This document shows, in pieces, positions 39,303-48,277 of a DNA stretch of 64,000 nucleotides. Both the position numbers and the translations under genes were made by a program. Where the stretch lies: contig CAMYID010000007.1 of the NCBI GenBank assembly GCA_947258435.1, positions 1 through 64,000 of the forward strand, read 5' to 3'. How positions within the stretch are numbered: the stretch's first letter is position 1; each line of letters begins with the position of its first letter. A model generated the notes under the pieces. The model was not told where the DNA came from, did not search any database, and was given only the letters and a program-made list of their open reading frames with translations. This stretch comes from an uncultured Alphaproteobacteria bacterium. Lineage in GTDB: Bacteria; Pseudomonadota; Alphaproteobacteria; UBA11222.

Positions 39303-39401
39303 GCTGCGTCAAATCGGCCCTTTACAGCCCTGTCGGCTTGTCTTGCACCGCGCCTTGAGGCAGTCTGGCAAAAAACAAAGCGGTTAAGGGAGTGAGGGCC
39401 G

Positions 39402-40721
39402 ATGGGTGAGGCGGGCAGAAAGAAATATGCCGACTATATCGATGTTGAGGAAGGCTGGGTTGATCGCCGGATTTTCTGGGACCAGGAGATTTACGACAGG
39501 GAGCTGGAGCAGGTTTTTGCCCGTTCCTGGCTGTTTGTCGGCCATGAATCGCAGATCGCAAAGCCGGGCGACTTTCTGACGACCTATATGGGGCAGGATG
39601 CGGTGATCCTGTCGCGCCGCAAGGATGGCGGGATCGGCGTTTTTCTCAATAGTTGCCCGCATCGGGGCAACCGCGTTTGCTTTGCCGATGCGGGCAATAC
39701 GCGCCAGTTCGTCTGCAATTATCATGGCTGGTCATTCGGCAATGGCGGTGAGCTGCTCGGCATGCATGAGGAATATGTCTATCGCGAGGCATCGAAGAAC
39801 TTCGACAAGCAGAAGCTCGGTCTCGTGCAGGCGCGGGTTGGCACCTATAAGGGACTGATCTTCGCGACCTTTGACCCTGATGCGCCCGAACTGCTCGACT
39901 ATATGGGAGATTTTGCCTGGTATCTCGACATGCTCGTCGATGCCGATGAAGGGGGCACCGAGGTGATCGGCGGTGCGGTTCGCAATGTGCTCAACTGCAA
40001 CTGGAAATTCCCGGCGGAAAATTTTCACGGCGATGCCTATCATGTCGGCTGGAACCATCTGGCGGGATCGATGGCGTTTGGCGGATCGGGTTTCAAGGCG
40101 GATCAGAACAGCTCGTTCCAGATGAACAGCAACGGTCATGGCTGGGAAACCGCGATGGGCGGCGGCGCCATGATCACCGCCCATAATAGCGGGCCGGTGC
40201 TTGAGTATGTGCTGGAGAATCTGCCCAATATTGAAAAGCGGCTGGGCAAGGAACGGGCTGAAATCTATGGCGCGATCTCGTCTGTGACGATGTTCCCGAA
40301 CTTTTCCTTCCTGCCCGGGCTGAATGCGATCCGCGTCTGGCAGCCCAAGGGGCCGGCCAAAACCGAAATCTGGGCCTGGGTGCTGGTGAACAAGAACGCA
40401 CCCGATACCGTCAAGCAGGATATGCGGCGCGGTGTGATGCGGACATTTTCACCCGGCGGCATGCTTGAAATGGATGACGGAGAGAATTGGGAGAATGCCA
40501 CCCTGTCCAATGCCGGCGTCGTGACCCGGCGGCAAAAGTTGTATTACGGCATGAATCTGAATGCTCCCGAAGGCCCCGACTATCTGCCCGGCAATGTGCG
40601 GATGGGCCAGATCGGCGATAATAATCAGCTGGCGATGTATCAGCGCTGGGCCGATCTGATGGACGCGCCGGGCTGGGGCGATGTGCCCGACCGGCGGCAG
40701 GCGAAAAAGGCGGCGGAGTAG
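39402..40721 (+). CDS. Aromatic-ring-hydroxylating dioxygenase, alpha subunit
   Basis: A 439-residue Rieske non-haem iron oxygenase. The Rieske ligands are C85, H87, C105 and H108 (CPHRGN and CNYHGW). The catalytic domain has D211, H214 and H219 in NFHGDAYHVGWNH, plus a third iron ligand in the EMDDGENW segment (D358/D359), the arrangement of naphthalene/biphenyl-type dioxygenases. GGGAGTGAGG precedes the ATG. The beta subunit follows 5 bases later. No ferredoxin, reductase, diol dehydrogenase or extradiol dioxygenase lies adjacent, so the electron donors must be encoded elsewhere; the substrate is unknown. Confidence 0.95.
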   Translation: MGEAGRKKYADYIDVEEGWVDRRIFWDQEIYDRELEQVFARSWLFVGHESQIAKPGDFLTTYMGQDAVILSRRKDGGIGVFLNSCPHRGNRVCFADAGNTRQFVCNYHGWSFGNGGELLGMHEEYVYREASKNFDKQKLGLVQARVGTYKGLIFATFDPDAPELLDYMGDFAWYLDMLVDADEGGTEVIGGAVRNVLNCNWKFPAENFHGDAYHVGWNHLAGSMAFGGSGFKADQNSSFQMNSNGHGWETAMGGGAMITAHNSGPVLEYVLENLPNIEKRLGKERAEIYGAISSVTMFPNFSFLPGLNAIRVWQPKGPAKTEIWAWVLVNKNAPDTVKQDMRRGVMRTFSPGGMLEMDDGENWENATLSNAGVVTRRQKLYYGMNLNAPEGPDYLPGNVRMGQIGDNNQLAMYQRWADLMDAPGWGDVPDRRQAKKAAE

Positions 40722-40726
40722 ACGCG

Positions 40727-41272
40727 ATGACCATCACCGATAGCCGGCAGCCCGCGGCAGCAGGTGCGCCTGATGCAGATCTGATCCGCGAGGTGGAGCA
40801 GTTCCTCTATCGCGAGGCGCGGATCCTTGATGCGGAGGAGCTTGAAGAATGGCTCACAATGCTGACCGATGATATCCATTACTGGATGCCCTCGATTCAG
40901 AACCGCTACCGCAAGGATAAGCAGCCCGCCTTCTCCGAGGAAACGGTAGCGCTGTTTGAAGAGGATATGGACAGCTTGAAGATCCGTGTACGGCGTTTTT
41001 ATACAGGCTTTGCCTGGCCCGAGGATCCGCCGACCCGGCATTGCCATATTATCACCAACATCGAAGTGGCGCTGACCGATAATCCGGATGAATATCGTGT
41101 CTATTCGGCTTTTCTCAATCACCGTAGCCGGCTGGAGAAGGACGAGGACTGGATGGTCGGCCGGCGCGAGGATCTGTTGCGCCGCGTGGGGGGGGAGCTG
41201 AAGCTCGCCCGCCGCAAGATCGTGACCACGCAAAGCACGGTGCTTGCCAAGAATTTAAGCGCTTTTCTCTGA
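40727..41272 (+). CDS. Aromatic-ring-hydroxylating dioxygenase, beta subunit
   Basis: The 181-residue small subunit of the same oxygenase: EVEQFLYREARILDAEELEEWL at the start, DDIHYWMP, RHCHIITNIEV and a C-terminal DLLRRVGGELKLARRKIV, all standard for the beta-subunit family that assembles as alpha3beta3. The gene begins 5 bases after the alpha stop. It ends 52 bases from the convergent COG2187-type gene; no terminator is seen between them. Confidence 0.95.
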   Translation: MTITDSRQPAAAGAPDADLIREVEQFLYREARILDAEELEEWLTMLTDDIHYWMPSIQNRYRKDKQPAFSEETVALFEEDMDSLKIRVRRFYTGFAWPEDPPTRHCHIITNIEVALTDNPDEYRVYSAFLNHRSRLEKDEDWMVGRREDLLRRVGGELKLARRKIVTTQSTVLAKNLSAFL

Positions 41273-41324
41273 TCGGGCGCGGGCCTGCTGCGGGTCTCAT
41301 GCGGGCCTCATGGTTGTCGTGAAT

Positions 41325-42899
41325 CTATACGGCGTTCGGGATCCGGATTGCGGTGCGCGCCCGGGCCAGCGTTTCCTCTGGCGTGCCGGCGGCGCTGATC
41401 TTGTGCCAGGCGATTTCCGCAAGCGGGTAGTTCTGCTGCTGGCGTACCACGCGCGCATCGGCGTCTGACGCATCGCCGCGCCGGGCATCGACCCGTGCGC
41501 TCAGCGTTTCTTCAGCGGCCTCAAGCCATAGCCCGTCGAAGCGCGCCCCCTCTTGCGCCGCAATCTGTTCCAGTGCCTGCCGCTCTTCAGGGCGTGCATG
41601 CACGGCATCTGCGATCACGCTGTGTCCGGCGCGCAATGCGATGCGCGCGCGGTGCCGCATGGTGTCATAGACCTCTTCGCCCGCCGCCTGGCTATAGGCT
41701 TCAGCGGGTAGTCTCTCGGTCAGCGCCTGGCCCCGGAGCTGTTTGCGGATTTCGTCGCTGCGCAGCAGCACCGCACCGGGTGCCGCGCCGATCGCAGGGG
41801 CAAGCGCGCGCGCCAGAACCGATTTGCCGCTGCCCGACAGCCCACCCACCGCGACAAGCTGCACAGGCGCGGGTGTCAGAAATTGTCCGGCAAGCGCGAA
41901 ATAGGCGCGCGCGGTTTCCGGCAGCGCGGCATTTTCGGGCTGCGACCGGCTGGTCCGGGCCAGCACAAAAGCGCGCACCCCCGCGCGGCAGGACAGAAAC
42001 AGCGGCAGCAGCGCAAGCCCGGCAAGCGTCGCCGCGCAGGCAGAAGGCGTCAGGCTGACAAGATAACGGTTGAGGCAGGCATTGGCATGCCCGTAAAGCT
42101 CGCGATGCCAAAGGTCCATCAGCAGAAAACCAAGATCGTAAAGCAGGTCGATCCGTGCGATCGGGTCGCTGAATTCGATACAGTCAAACGGTGTGGGCAC
42201 CCCGTCCAGGCAGCAGATATTGCCCAGATGCAGATCCCCGTGGCAGTGCCGCACCCAACCCGCCCGCCGCCGCTCCTCGAGGATCGGTGCAAGCCTGTCG
42301 AGCATAGCCTTGCTGGCCGTACGCAGCCCGTCAATTTCAGCAAGCGGGAAGATCGTGCCGGCAAAATCACGATATTGCGCGTCATTGAGCGCAAGCGTGC
42401 GCGCGAAATTTTCCGCCCCGCCCCAATCGGGTTCAGGGGGTAACGCCTCGTGGAAGCGGGCGATGTCGGTGGCCAGCCGTTCAATGGTGGCAGTCGTCAG
42501 CACACCGCGATCGGCCTGCGCGTCAAGCATTCGGGTACGCTCAAAGCGGCGCATCCTGACGACCCATTCAATCGGTGTGCCCTCGCCATCAAGCGAGACG
42601 GCGCCCCCCGCATCGCGCGTTACAGGCAGGATGTCGAGATAAAGCGCGGGCGCGGTGCGCCGGTTAAGGGCAAGCTCCCGCTCGCAATCGCGTTGCCGCA
42701 GTTGCACGGTGCTGAAATCGAGGAAATTCAGCTTTATCGGCTTGCGCAGCTTGTAGGCATATTCTCCCGCAAGAAACAGTGCGGAGATTGAGGTGTCGAT
42801 CCGTTCGACATTTTCGCCCGCAAGCCCGTAGGTCGCCGGATCCGCGAGCAGATCGTAACTGGCCTGCCAGTCCCCGTCCGTCGGTATATCAGGCGGCAT
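41325..42899 (-). CDS. COG2187/COG0645-type two-domain kinase-like protein
   Basis: The first 330 residues are an aminoglycoside-phosphotransferase-like domain (YKLRKPIKLNFLDF with a probable ATP Lys, then RHCHGDLHLGNICCLDG with the HGDLHxxN catalytic loop and DCIEFSDPIARID). The last 170 residues are a P-loop kinase domain with Walker A GGLSGSGKS. The fusion is a known but uncharacterised bacterial architecture. It could phosphorylate a small molecule, but no substrate is known. The gene overlaps nothing and starts 11 bases past the end of the cation-efflux gene. Confidence 0.88.
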   Translation of the reverse strand: MPPDIPTDGDWQASYDLLADPATYGLAGENVERIDTSISALFLAGEYAYKLRKPIKLNFLDFSTVQLRQRDCERELALNRRTAPALYLDILPVTRDAGGAVSLDGEGTPIEWVVRMRRFERTRMLDAQADRGVLTTATIERLATDIARFHEALPPEPDWGGAENFARTLALNDAQYRDFAGTIFPLAEIDGLRTASKAMLDRLAPILEERRRAGWVRHCHGDLHLGNICCLDGVPTPFDCIEFSDPIARIDLLYDLGFLLMDLWHRELYGHANACLNRYLVSLTPSACAATLAGLALLPLFLSCRAGVRAFVLARTSRSQPENAALPETARAYFALAGQFLTPAPVQLVAVGGLSGSGKSVLARALAPAIGAAPGAVLLRSDEIRKQLRGQALTERLPAEAYSQAAGEEVYDTMRHRARIALRAGHSVIADAVHARPEERQALEQIAAQEGARFDGLWLEAAEETLSARVDARRGDASDADARVVRQQQNYPLAEIAWHKISAAGTPEETLARARTAIRIPNAV

Positions 42900-42910
42900 G
42901 CCGATTGCCG

Positions 42911-43852
42911 TCAGTCCGGAAAAGCCGGGTCTTTTTCAAACCCGACCGGGTCCTGATGAATGATAACTTCCGCGCCCGGAAATGCGGCCTTGACTTCCTC
43001 CTCAACCTCATCGGCGATTTCATGGGCCCGGTAAAGCGGCAGATCGGCTTTCATCTCCACATGTAGCTGGATGAAGGGGGTAATTCCCGACAAGCGCGAG
43101 CGGACGTCGTGTATCGAATGAACCTCGGAATGGGACAGCGCGATCTCGCGCAGTTTTTCGCGATCTTCTTCAGGAAGTTCACGGTCCATGATCTGATCAA
43201 GCGCCTGCCGGAAGATGCGGATGGCGCTCCACCCGATCCAGCCCGCGATCAACAGCGCAATCAGCGGGTCGGCAATTGCAATGCCATGGAAGCCGCTCAG
43301 GACAAGGCCGACAATAACCCCGATATTGAGCAGCAGATCGCTGCCGTAATGTATGGAATCGGCGCTGATGGCAAGCGAACCGGTTCGCCGCGCCACATAG
43401 CGCTGCAGACCGACAAGGCCGATCGTCAGCACAATTGCGAAAACGGTAACCGCGATCCCGATCTCACTCTGTGTCACCGGTTCGGGGTCGAGCATGCGGC
43501 GCGTCGACTCAAAGGCAAGGAATGCGGCTGAACCGCCGATAAAGGCCGCCTGGCCAAGTGCGGCTACCGCTTCCGCCTTCCCATGACCGAAACGGTGCTC
43601 GTCATCGGCGGGTTGCAGCGAATGCCGCACCGCGATGAAGTTCAGGATCGAGGCGCCGCCATCCAGGATTGAATCGATCAGGGTAGCCAGGATCACCGCC
43701 GACCCGGTGGCAAGCAGCGCCCCGGCTTTTGTGGCAACTAAAATGGCCGCGACCAGAATCGATGCCATGGCCGCAATGCGCATCCATCGCCCCGCCGCCG
43801 CGCCATGCAAACGGGAAATTTCGTGGATTGTTTCGGTGTCCGATAAGGGCAT
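42911..43852 (-). CDS. Cation diffusion facilitator (FieF-like)
   Basis: The protein has six transmembrane helices and a C-terminal cytoplasmic domain (AHEIADEVEEEVKAAFPGAEVIIHQDP), typical of CDF divalent-metal/proton antiporters. Metal-site motifs are visible as DSILD in TM2 and HYGSD in TM5, the FieF-type arrangement for Fe/Zn. The open frame begins at 44023, but this includes a long non-conserved stretch; the ATG at 43852 (MPLSDTETIHEI) gives the normal 313 residues. It lies 143 bases downstream of pdxH. Confidence 0.92.
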   Translation of the reverse strand: MPLSDTETIHEISRLHGAAAGRWMRIAAMASILVAAILVATKAGALLATGSAVILATLIDSILDGGASILNFIAVRHSLQPADDEHRFGHGKAEAVAALGQAAFIGGSAAFLAFESTRRMLDPEPVTQSEIGIAVTVFAIVLTIGLVGLQRYVARRTGSLAISADSIHYGSDLLLNIGVIVGLVLSGFHGIAIADPLIALLIAGWIGWSAIRIFRQALDQIMDRELPEEDREKLREIALSHSEVHSIHDVRSRLSGITPFIQLHVEMKADLPLYRAHEIADEVEEEVKAAFPGAEVIIHQDPVGFEKDPAFPD

Positions 43853-43995
43853 GAAATACTCGGTTGGTACGATTAGTCCGACTTTACTTAATCCTGTCGC
43901 CCGGTGCCAGCCGCTGTTGCCCCGCAGACCTGCCGGTTGCTGTTGGCCTGTTGGCGTCCTGCCACGGTCCCTTGCTGAGCTGAACGGGCAGTAGT

Positions 43996-44625
43996 CTAGG
44001 GGTAAAGCTGGCCTGTTTCCCATTCCCGGTCTGGCGCGGTGCGTGTGAATACCCGCCGCTCATGCAGCCGGAAGGGACGATTTTCCCAGAATTCGATCCT
44101 GAGCGGCACAAGCCGGAAACCTGACCAGAAATCCGGCCGTGGCGTAGCGCCAATCGCAAAGCGGGCGGCAAATTTTGCGACCCTGCGCTCAAGCTCAAGC
44201 CGGCTTGTCAGCGGATGCGACTGGTGCGAGGCCCAGGCACCGATCTGGCTTTGCTTCGGGCGGCTGGCAAAATAGGCATCCGCTTCTGCCACGGCAACCG
44301 GCCGCACCTCTCCTGTCACACGCACCTGCCGTTTCAGGCTCTTCCAGTGGAAACACAAGGCCGCGCGCGGATTTTCCGTCAGTTCATGCGCCTTCACGCT
44401 GTCGAGGTTTGTGTAAAACAGGAAGCCACGCCCGGTTGCTGGTTCTTCTGGTCCGTCGACACCCTTGAGCAGGACCATCCGCACATTCGGCCAGCCATCG
44501 GCGGAGCTTGTGGCAAGGGCTGCCGCATCGGGGACATCGGGTTCCTGCGCCCTGGCGGCGCTGAACCAGTCTTCAAAGTTCAACAGCGGATCCGGTGTCG
44601 TTTTTTTGTCCAAGGGATCTCTCAA
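43996..44625 (-). CDS. pdxH: Pyridoxamine 5'-phosphate oxidase
   Basis: PdxH oxidises pyridoxine/pyridoxamine phosphate to PLP using FMN. The 209-residue protein has the FMN-binding pattern [28 protein letters not shown] and [18 protein letters not shown], and the C-terminal signature [11 protein letters not shown]...WETGQLYP. The ATG is at 44625 and its leader contains a long imperfect hairpin (44678-44725). Confidence 0.97.
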   Translation of the reverse strand: MRDPLDKKTTPDPLLNFEDWFSAARAQEPDVPDAAALATSSADGWPNVRMVLLKGVDGPEEPATGRGFLFYTNLDSVKAHELTENPRAALCFHWKSLKRQVRVTGEVRPVAVAEADAYFASRPKQSQIGAWASHQSHPLTSRLELERRVAKFAARFAIGATPRPDFWSGFRLVPLRIEFWENRPFRLHERRVFTRTAPDREWETGQLYP

Positions 44626-44677
44626 CTTTCATGGGCCGCACCCGTGCGCGACCGTGTTTTGAATGTCTTTGCCTTAA

Positions 44678-44725
44678 TTTAGCCGATTTGTCGCATAAGC
44701 CTGCGACGGAATAAATGCGGCTAAA
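44678..44725. promoter_or_regulatory. Long imperfect hairpin between pdxH and the lipoprotein gene
   Basis: Nested inverted repeats: outer TTTAGCCG (44678-44685) with CGGCTAAA (44718-44725), middle ATTT with AAAT, inner GTCGCA (44690-44695) with TGCGAC (44702-44707), loop TAAGCC. That is 18 paired positions with a 5-base and a 1-base bulge on one side. It sits 53 bases upstream of the pdxH start and about 170 bases upstream of the lipoprotein start. It could be a leader RNA fold or a DNA element; no known family is recognised. Confidence 0.6.
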
Positions 44726-44894
44726 ACGTATCAGTCGCTACGGTTTCAGATAGCTGACTTGTTATAAGCTGGTAATAACCCGGTTACAGCACATATAGGA
44801 CGTAATTTGTAGATCGATAGATCGACATTCCTGCGAAGCGGCTGGCCCGATCTGGCGCTTGACAATTTGCAAGAGATTCAAGGTGAGGTGGAAC

Positions 44895-45371
44895 ATGAAA
44901 AAGCTATTGGCATTGGCAACCGCGGGGCTGATGGGTGTGTCGGTTGCGGCCTGCTCGTCCGATGCGGGCCAGAAAGAACAGGTCGGCACATTGCTGGGTG
45001 CGGGCGTTGGCGCATTGGCCGGTTCCAAGATCGGCGGCGGCGGCGGGCGCGATATCGCGATTGCGGCAGGTGCGCTGCTTGGTGCGGGGCTTGGCAATCA
45101 GATTGGTAAGTCGCTTGACCGCGCCGACCGGCTGGCGCTGCAGCAAACGACCCAGCGCAGTCTTGAAAGCTCGCCCTCCGGGCAGACGACAAGCTGGTCA
45201 AATCCCGATTCGGGGAATTCCGGCACCGTTACGCCGCAGCCCGCTTATACAAATGCCAGCGGTCAGTATTGCCGTGAATTCCAGCAGACGATCACCGTCG
45301 GCGGCGAACAGCAAAGCGGTTATGGCACCGCCTGCCGTCAGCCGGACGGCAGTTGGGAAATCAAGAGTTGA
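44895..45371 (+). CDS. Glycine-zipper lipoprotein (17-kDa surface antigen type)
   Basis: A lipoprotein of 158 residues: signal MKKLLALATAGLMGVSVAAC with the lipobox Cys at about 20, a glycine-zipper segment (GTLLGAGVGALAGSKIGGGG, then GALLGAGLGNQIG), and a C-terminal domain YCREFQQTITVGGE with a later ACRQPDGSWEI, as in the rickettsial 17-kDa antigen family. It should be anchored in the outer membrane. AGGTGG is just before the ATG at 44895; the frame opens at 44859. A TTGACA at 44858-44863 lies too close to serve this start. Confidence 0.9.
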   Translation: MKKLLALATAGLMGVSVAACSSDAGQKEQVGTLLGAGVGALAGSKIGGGGGRDIAIAAGALLGAGLGNQIGKSLDRADRLALQQTTQRSLESSPSGQTTSWSNPDSGNSGTVTPQPAYTNASGQYCREFQQTITVGGEQQSGYGTACRQPDGSWEIKS

Positions 45372-45398
45372 TCGTTGCATCCTGAAGATCATGCTATG

Positions 45399-45438
45399 AG
45401 CGGGGAATCTGGTGTATATCAGGTTCCCCGCTTTTTTT
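45399..45438 (+). terminator. Rho-independent terminator of the lipoprotein gene
   Basis: AGCGGGGAA pairs with TTCCCCGCT (16-nt loop) and is followed by a run of seven T (45432-45438). It lies 28 bases past the lipoprotein stop. Confidence 0.92.
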
Positions 45439-45609
45439 CGGGGTCGTCCCGCCGGTTCCCGCAATCGCGCCGAATTTCATGCGGGGCGTTGTTTCTGGCA
45501 GCGGGCGAAGGCAATCTTCCGCTATTGGTTGTTCGCGGTCATGTTTACACGGGCTGTTTGAACCGGAAGAGATGATTTGTTCCGAGGGGGAGGCGGTGCT
45601 CAGCCGTTA

Positions 45610-46560
45610 ATGATTGTGCGGACTTTTATTTGTTTGTTTATTTTCTGCTTTGTGTTGCTGACCGGGCCGGCGCGGGCGGATTTTGCCGAAGCGCTCAGCG
45701 CTTTTGATGCCGGTGATTATCAGACGGCCTATGATAAATGGCTGCCGCTCGCCAATAATGGCGACAGCGCGGCGCAACGTAATATCGGCCATCTGCTGCG
45801 GCGCGGGCTTGGTATTCCGCAGGACTTGCAGAATGCCGCGTTATGGTATGAGCGCGCGGCCCAGGCGGGGCAAATCGGGGCGGCAGTCAATCTGGCCTTT
45901 ATGTATCTGGACGGCACAGGAGTACCGCAGGATATCCGCAAGGCGGCGGACTGGTTTCGCGTTGCCGCAAGGCGGGGGCATGCGCTTGCAAGTTATAATC
46001 TGGGTGTTCTGTACGATCGTGGCTGGGGTGTTGTGCGCGATTCGCGACGTGCGCGGGACCTTTACATACAGGCGGACCGGCTCGGCCTGACCCTGGCCGA
46101 TACCCGGCTGGCGCAATTGTCGATGGAACCGCCCGAGCTTGTCATCCCCGAGCAGGATAATCCGGTGCTGTCGGCGGTTGAGACGGTTTCAGCCGATCCG
46201 GTGCTGGATCGCTGGCGCACCTCGAAATTCCAGATCCAGGCGCTGGCGTCCGATCCGCAGGCCCGGCGTGAACTGCTGCTGGCCGGGCGGACGGCCTATC
46301 TGCAGGGGGAATTTCTGACCGCCGCCGAAAAATGGTACCGTGCCGCCGAAGCCGGGGATCGGGATGCGCAATATGGGCTGGGGCAGCTCTATATGCGTGG
46401 GCAGGGGGTCGATATAAACAAGAATCTCGCCTATCTCTGGTTATCGCGTGCGGTTGCCGCAGGGCATGCGGAGGCGAGTGGTGTCTTGCAGGAACTGCTG
46501 CGGACAATGACACGGCAGGAAATTGCCGCCGCCGCTGCGGCGGCGGCAGCGCCGCAATGA
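45610..46560 (+). CDS. Exported Sel1-repeat protein
   Basis: A signal peptide (MIVRTFICLFIFCFVLLTGP, cut near ARA) precedes at least three Sel1-like TPR repeats in the N-terminal half (residues about 25-155; e.g. GDSAAQRNIGHLLRRGLGIPQD and AGQIGAAVNLAFMYLDGTGV) and two more toward the C-terminus (residues about 230-290; e.g. AGDRDAQYGLGQLYMRGQGV), then an Ala-rich tail. Such proteins are periplasmic scaffolds or regulators of envelope processes. The frame opens at a TTG at 45577 that has a GGAAGAG site; the ATG at 45610 gives a cleaner signal peptide, so the start is not settled. Confidence 0.85.
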   Translation: MIVRTFICLFIFCFVLLTGPARADFAEALSAFDAGDYQTAYDKWLPLANNGDSAAQRNIGHLLRRGLGIPQDLQNAALWYERAAQAGQIGAAVNLAFMYLDGTGVPQDIRKAADWFRVAARRGHALASYNLGVLYDRGWGVVRDSRRARDLYIQADRLGLTLADTRLAQLSMEPPELVIPEQDNPVLSAVETVSADPVLDRWRTSKFQIQALASDPQARRELLLAGRTAYLQGEFLTAAEKWYRAAEAGDRDAQYGLGQLYMRGQGVDINKNLAYLWLSRAVAAGHAEASGVLQELLRTMTRQEIAAAAAAAAAPQ

Positions 46561-46596
46561 ATTCGGCTTGCCGGTGAAACAGGCTTTGTACTTTAA

Positions 46597-46624
46597 TTGT
46601 TCTTATCGATTCCCTATTTAATAT
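46597..46624 (+). promoter_or_regulatory. Candidate sigma-70 promoter before the J-domain gene
   Basis: TTGTTC (46597-46602) and TAATAT (46619-46624) are 16 bases apart, ending about 54 bases before the J-domain gene ATG at 46678. Confidence 0.4.
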
Positions 46625-46677
46625 AGCGGCAGGGATTGTTGTGGCTTTTTGATGCAAGTTATGATTGTGAGTTGGTG

Positions 46678-47619
46678 ATGCGCGATCCGTATCAGGTTTT
46701 GGGTGTTTCAAAGACCGCCAGTGCTGCGGAGATCAAGCAGGCATTTCGCAAGCTGGCGAAGGAATATCATCCTGACTCCCGCCCGAACGACCCCAAGGTT
46801 GCCGAGCGGTTCAAGGAGATTTCGGCTGCACATCAATTGCTGGGCAATGCTGAAAAGCGCGGCCAGTACGACCGGGGCGAAATCAATGCTGATGGCACGC
46901 CGCGTGCGCCGCAATTTCATGGCTTTCAGCATGCAGGCGGTGGCGGCGGCGCGCCGTTCGAGTTCGAATTTTCAAGCGGCGGCGCCCGCCCTGGCGGGGC
47001 AGGTGGTGCAGGCGGTCCGGATGATTTCCTGTCGGAATTTTTCAGCGGCATTCGCGGTGCCGGCCGTCGTGCCTTTCGCAGCAGGGGCGAGGATCTGAAA
47101 TATACCCTGGCGGTGTCATTTCTCGATGCGGCGCGCGGCGGTAAGGAGCGCATCAAGCTGCCCAATGGCAAGACGCTGGATGTTGCGATTCCGGCCGGGG
47201 TGAAAGACGGGCAGCAGATCCGGTTGCGTGGGCAGGGCGGTGAAGGCAGCGGTGGCGGTCCGGCAGGCGATGCGCTGGTTCAGATTACCGTCAAGCCACA
47301 CCCGTTTTTCGAACGCGATGGTGATCATATACGCGTCAGCTTGCCGATTTCCCTGCCTGAAGCCGTTTTGGGCGGCAAGGTCGAGGTGCCGACGATCGAC
47401 GGCAATGTAACCATGAGCGTTCCTGAAAACGCCAATAGCGGTGACAAGCTCCGGCTCAAGGGTAAGGGGCTGCCGCAGGCGGGTGGAAAAGGGCGCGGCG
47501 ATCAGCTTGTTACCCTGCAGATCCGGTTGCCTGACGGCGGCGATAGGAAGCTGCGCGACTTTGTGGAGGAATGGGGAAAGCAACAGGTCTATAATCCCCG
47601 CGCCGGACTTAAGATTTGA
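46678..47619 (+). CDS. DnaJ-type co-chaperone (CbpA-like)
   Basis: The 313-residue protein has an N-terminal J domain with the HPD motif at about residues 31-33, a Gly-rich linker (about 85-125), and two C-terminal substrate-binding domains (LPNGKTLDVAIPAGVKDGQQIRLRGQG; LPISLPEAVLGGKVEVPT). It lacks the zinc-finger of DnaJ, so it is a CbpA/DnaJ2 type that stimulates DnaK. The frame opens at 46636; the ATG at 46678 fits the family start. Confidence 0.93.
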   Translation: MRDPYQVLGVSKTASAAEIKQAFRKLAKEYHPDSRPNDPKVAERFKEISAAHQLLGNAEKRGQYDRGEINADGTPRAPQFHGFQHAGGGGGAPFEFEFSSGGARPGGAGGAGGPDDFLSEFFSGIRGAGRRAFRSRGEDLKYTLAVSFLDAARGGKERIKLPNGKTLDVAIPAGVKDGQQIRLRGQGGEGSGGGPAGDALVQITVKPHPFFERDGDHIRVSLPISLPEAVLGGKVEVPTIDGNVTMSVPENANSGDKLRLKGKGLPQAGGKGRGDQLVTLQIRLPDGGDRKLRDFVEEWGKQQVYNPRAGLKI

Positions 47620-47702
47620 GGGGTTGAATGACCCGCCGATCAGCTTCCGCTGTTGTTTGTTCTGACCAGCCGGATCATGTTCTGGGGCTGTTGTTACAGG
47701 TC

Positions 47703-48275
47703 ATGGGGGTGAGAACCCTGTTTGCCGGGGCTCTTGCCCTGACCATGGCGCTTGTTTTTACGGTGACGCCTGCGCGTGCGGATCAGACAGATGCCGCGCT
47801 GATGCCCCTGTTTGACAAACTGGCGCAGCCGGGACTGACGGAGGCGGCGGCAAGGCGGCTTGAGCTTGAAATCTGGGTTTTATGGGGGCAGTCGGGCAGT
47901 CCGACCATCGATCTTCTGATGGGGCGAGGCAGCCAGTTCGGCGATTCACCGCAGGAGTTGTCGCAGGCGATTGCCCTGTTTGACGCAGCCGTTGTGCTGG
48001 CACCTGACTTTGCCGAAGCATGGAACAAGCGCGCAACTGCCCATTATCTGCTGGGCGATTATGACGCTTCTATCCGCGATATCGAGCAGACCTTGCGCCT
48101 TGAACCGCGGCATTTCGGCGCGCTATCGGGGCTTGGTATGATCATGGTGGAACTGGGTGAAGCGGAAAAGGCGTTGCGGGCCTTTCGCCTTGCGCTTGAG
48201 ATCAATCCGCATCTCAGCGACATCTCTGAGGAAGTTCGCCGCCTTGAAACCGATGTTGAAGGGCAGGGTATTTAG
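47703..48275 (+). CDS. Exported TPR protein
   Basis: A signal peptide-like segment (VRTLFAGALALTMALVFTV, cut near ARA) is followed by tetratricopeptide repeats (AEAWNKRATAHYLLGDYDASIRDIEQTLRLEPRH; FGALSGLGMIMVELGEAEKALRAFRLALEINPH). 190 residues from the ATG at 47703, which has CAGG upstream; the frame opens earlier at 47628. The partner proteins are unknown. It ends 2 bases before the alpha/beta-hydrolase frame, so they are likely co-expressed. Confidence 0.85.
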   Translation: MGVRTLFAGALALTMALVFTVTPARADQTDAALMPLFDKLAQPGLTEAAARRLELEIWVLWGQSGSPTIDLLMGRGSQFGDSPQELSQAIALFDAAVVLAPDFAEAWNKRATAHYLLGDYDASIRDIEQTLRLEPRHFGALSGLGMIMVELGEAEKALRAFRLALEINPHLSDISEEVRRLETDVEGQGI

Positions 48276-48277
48276 CT

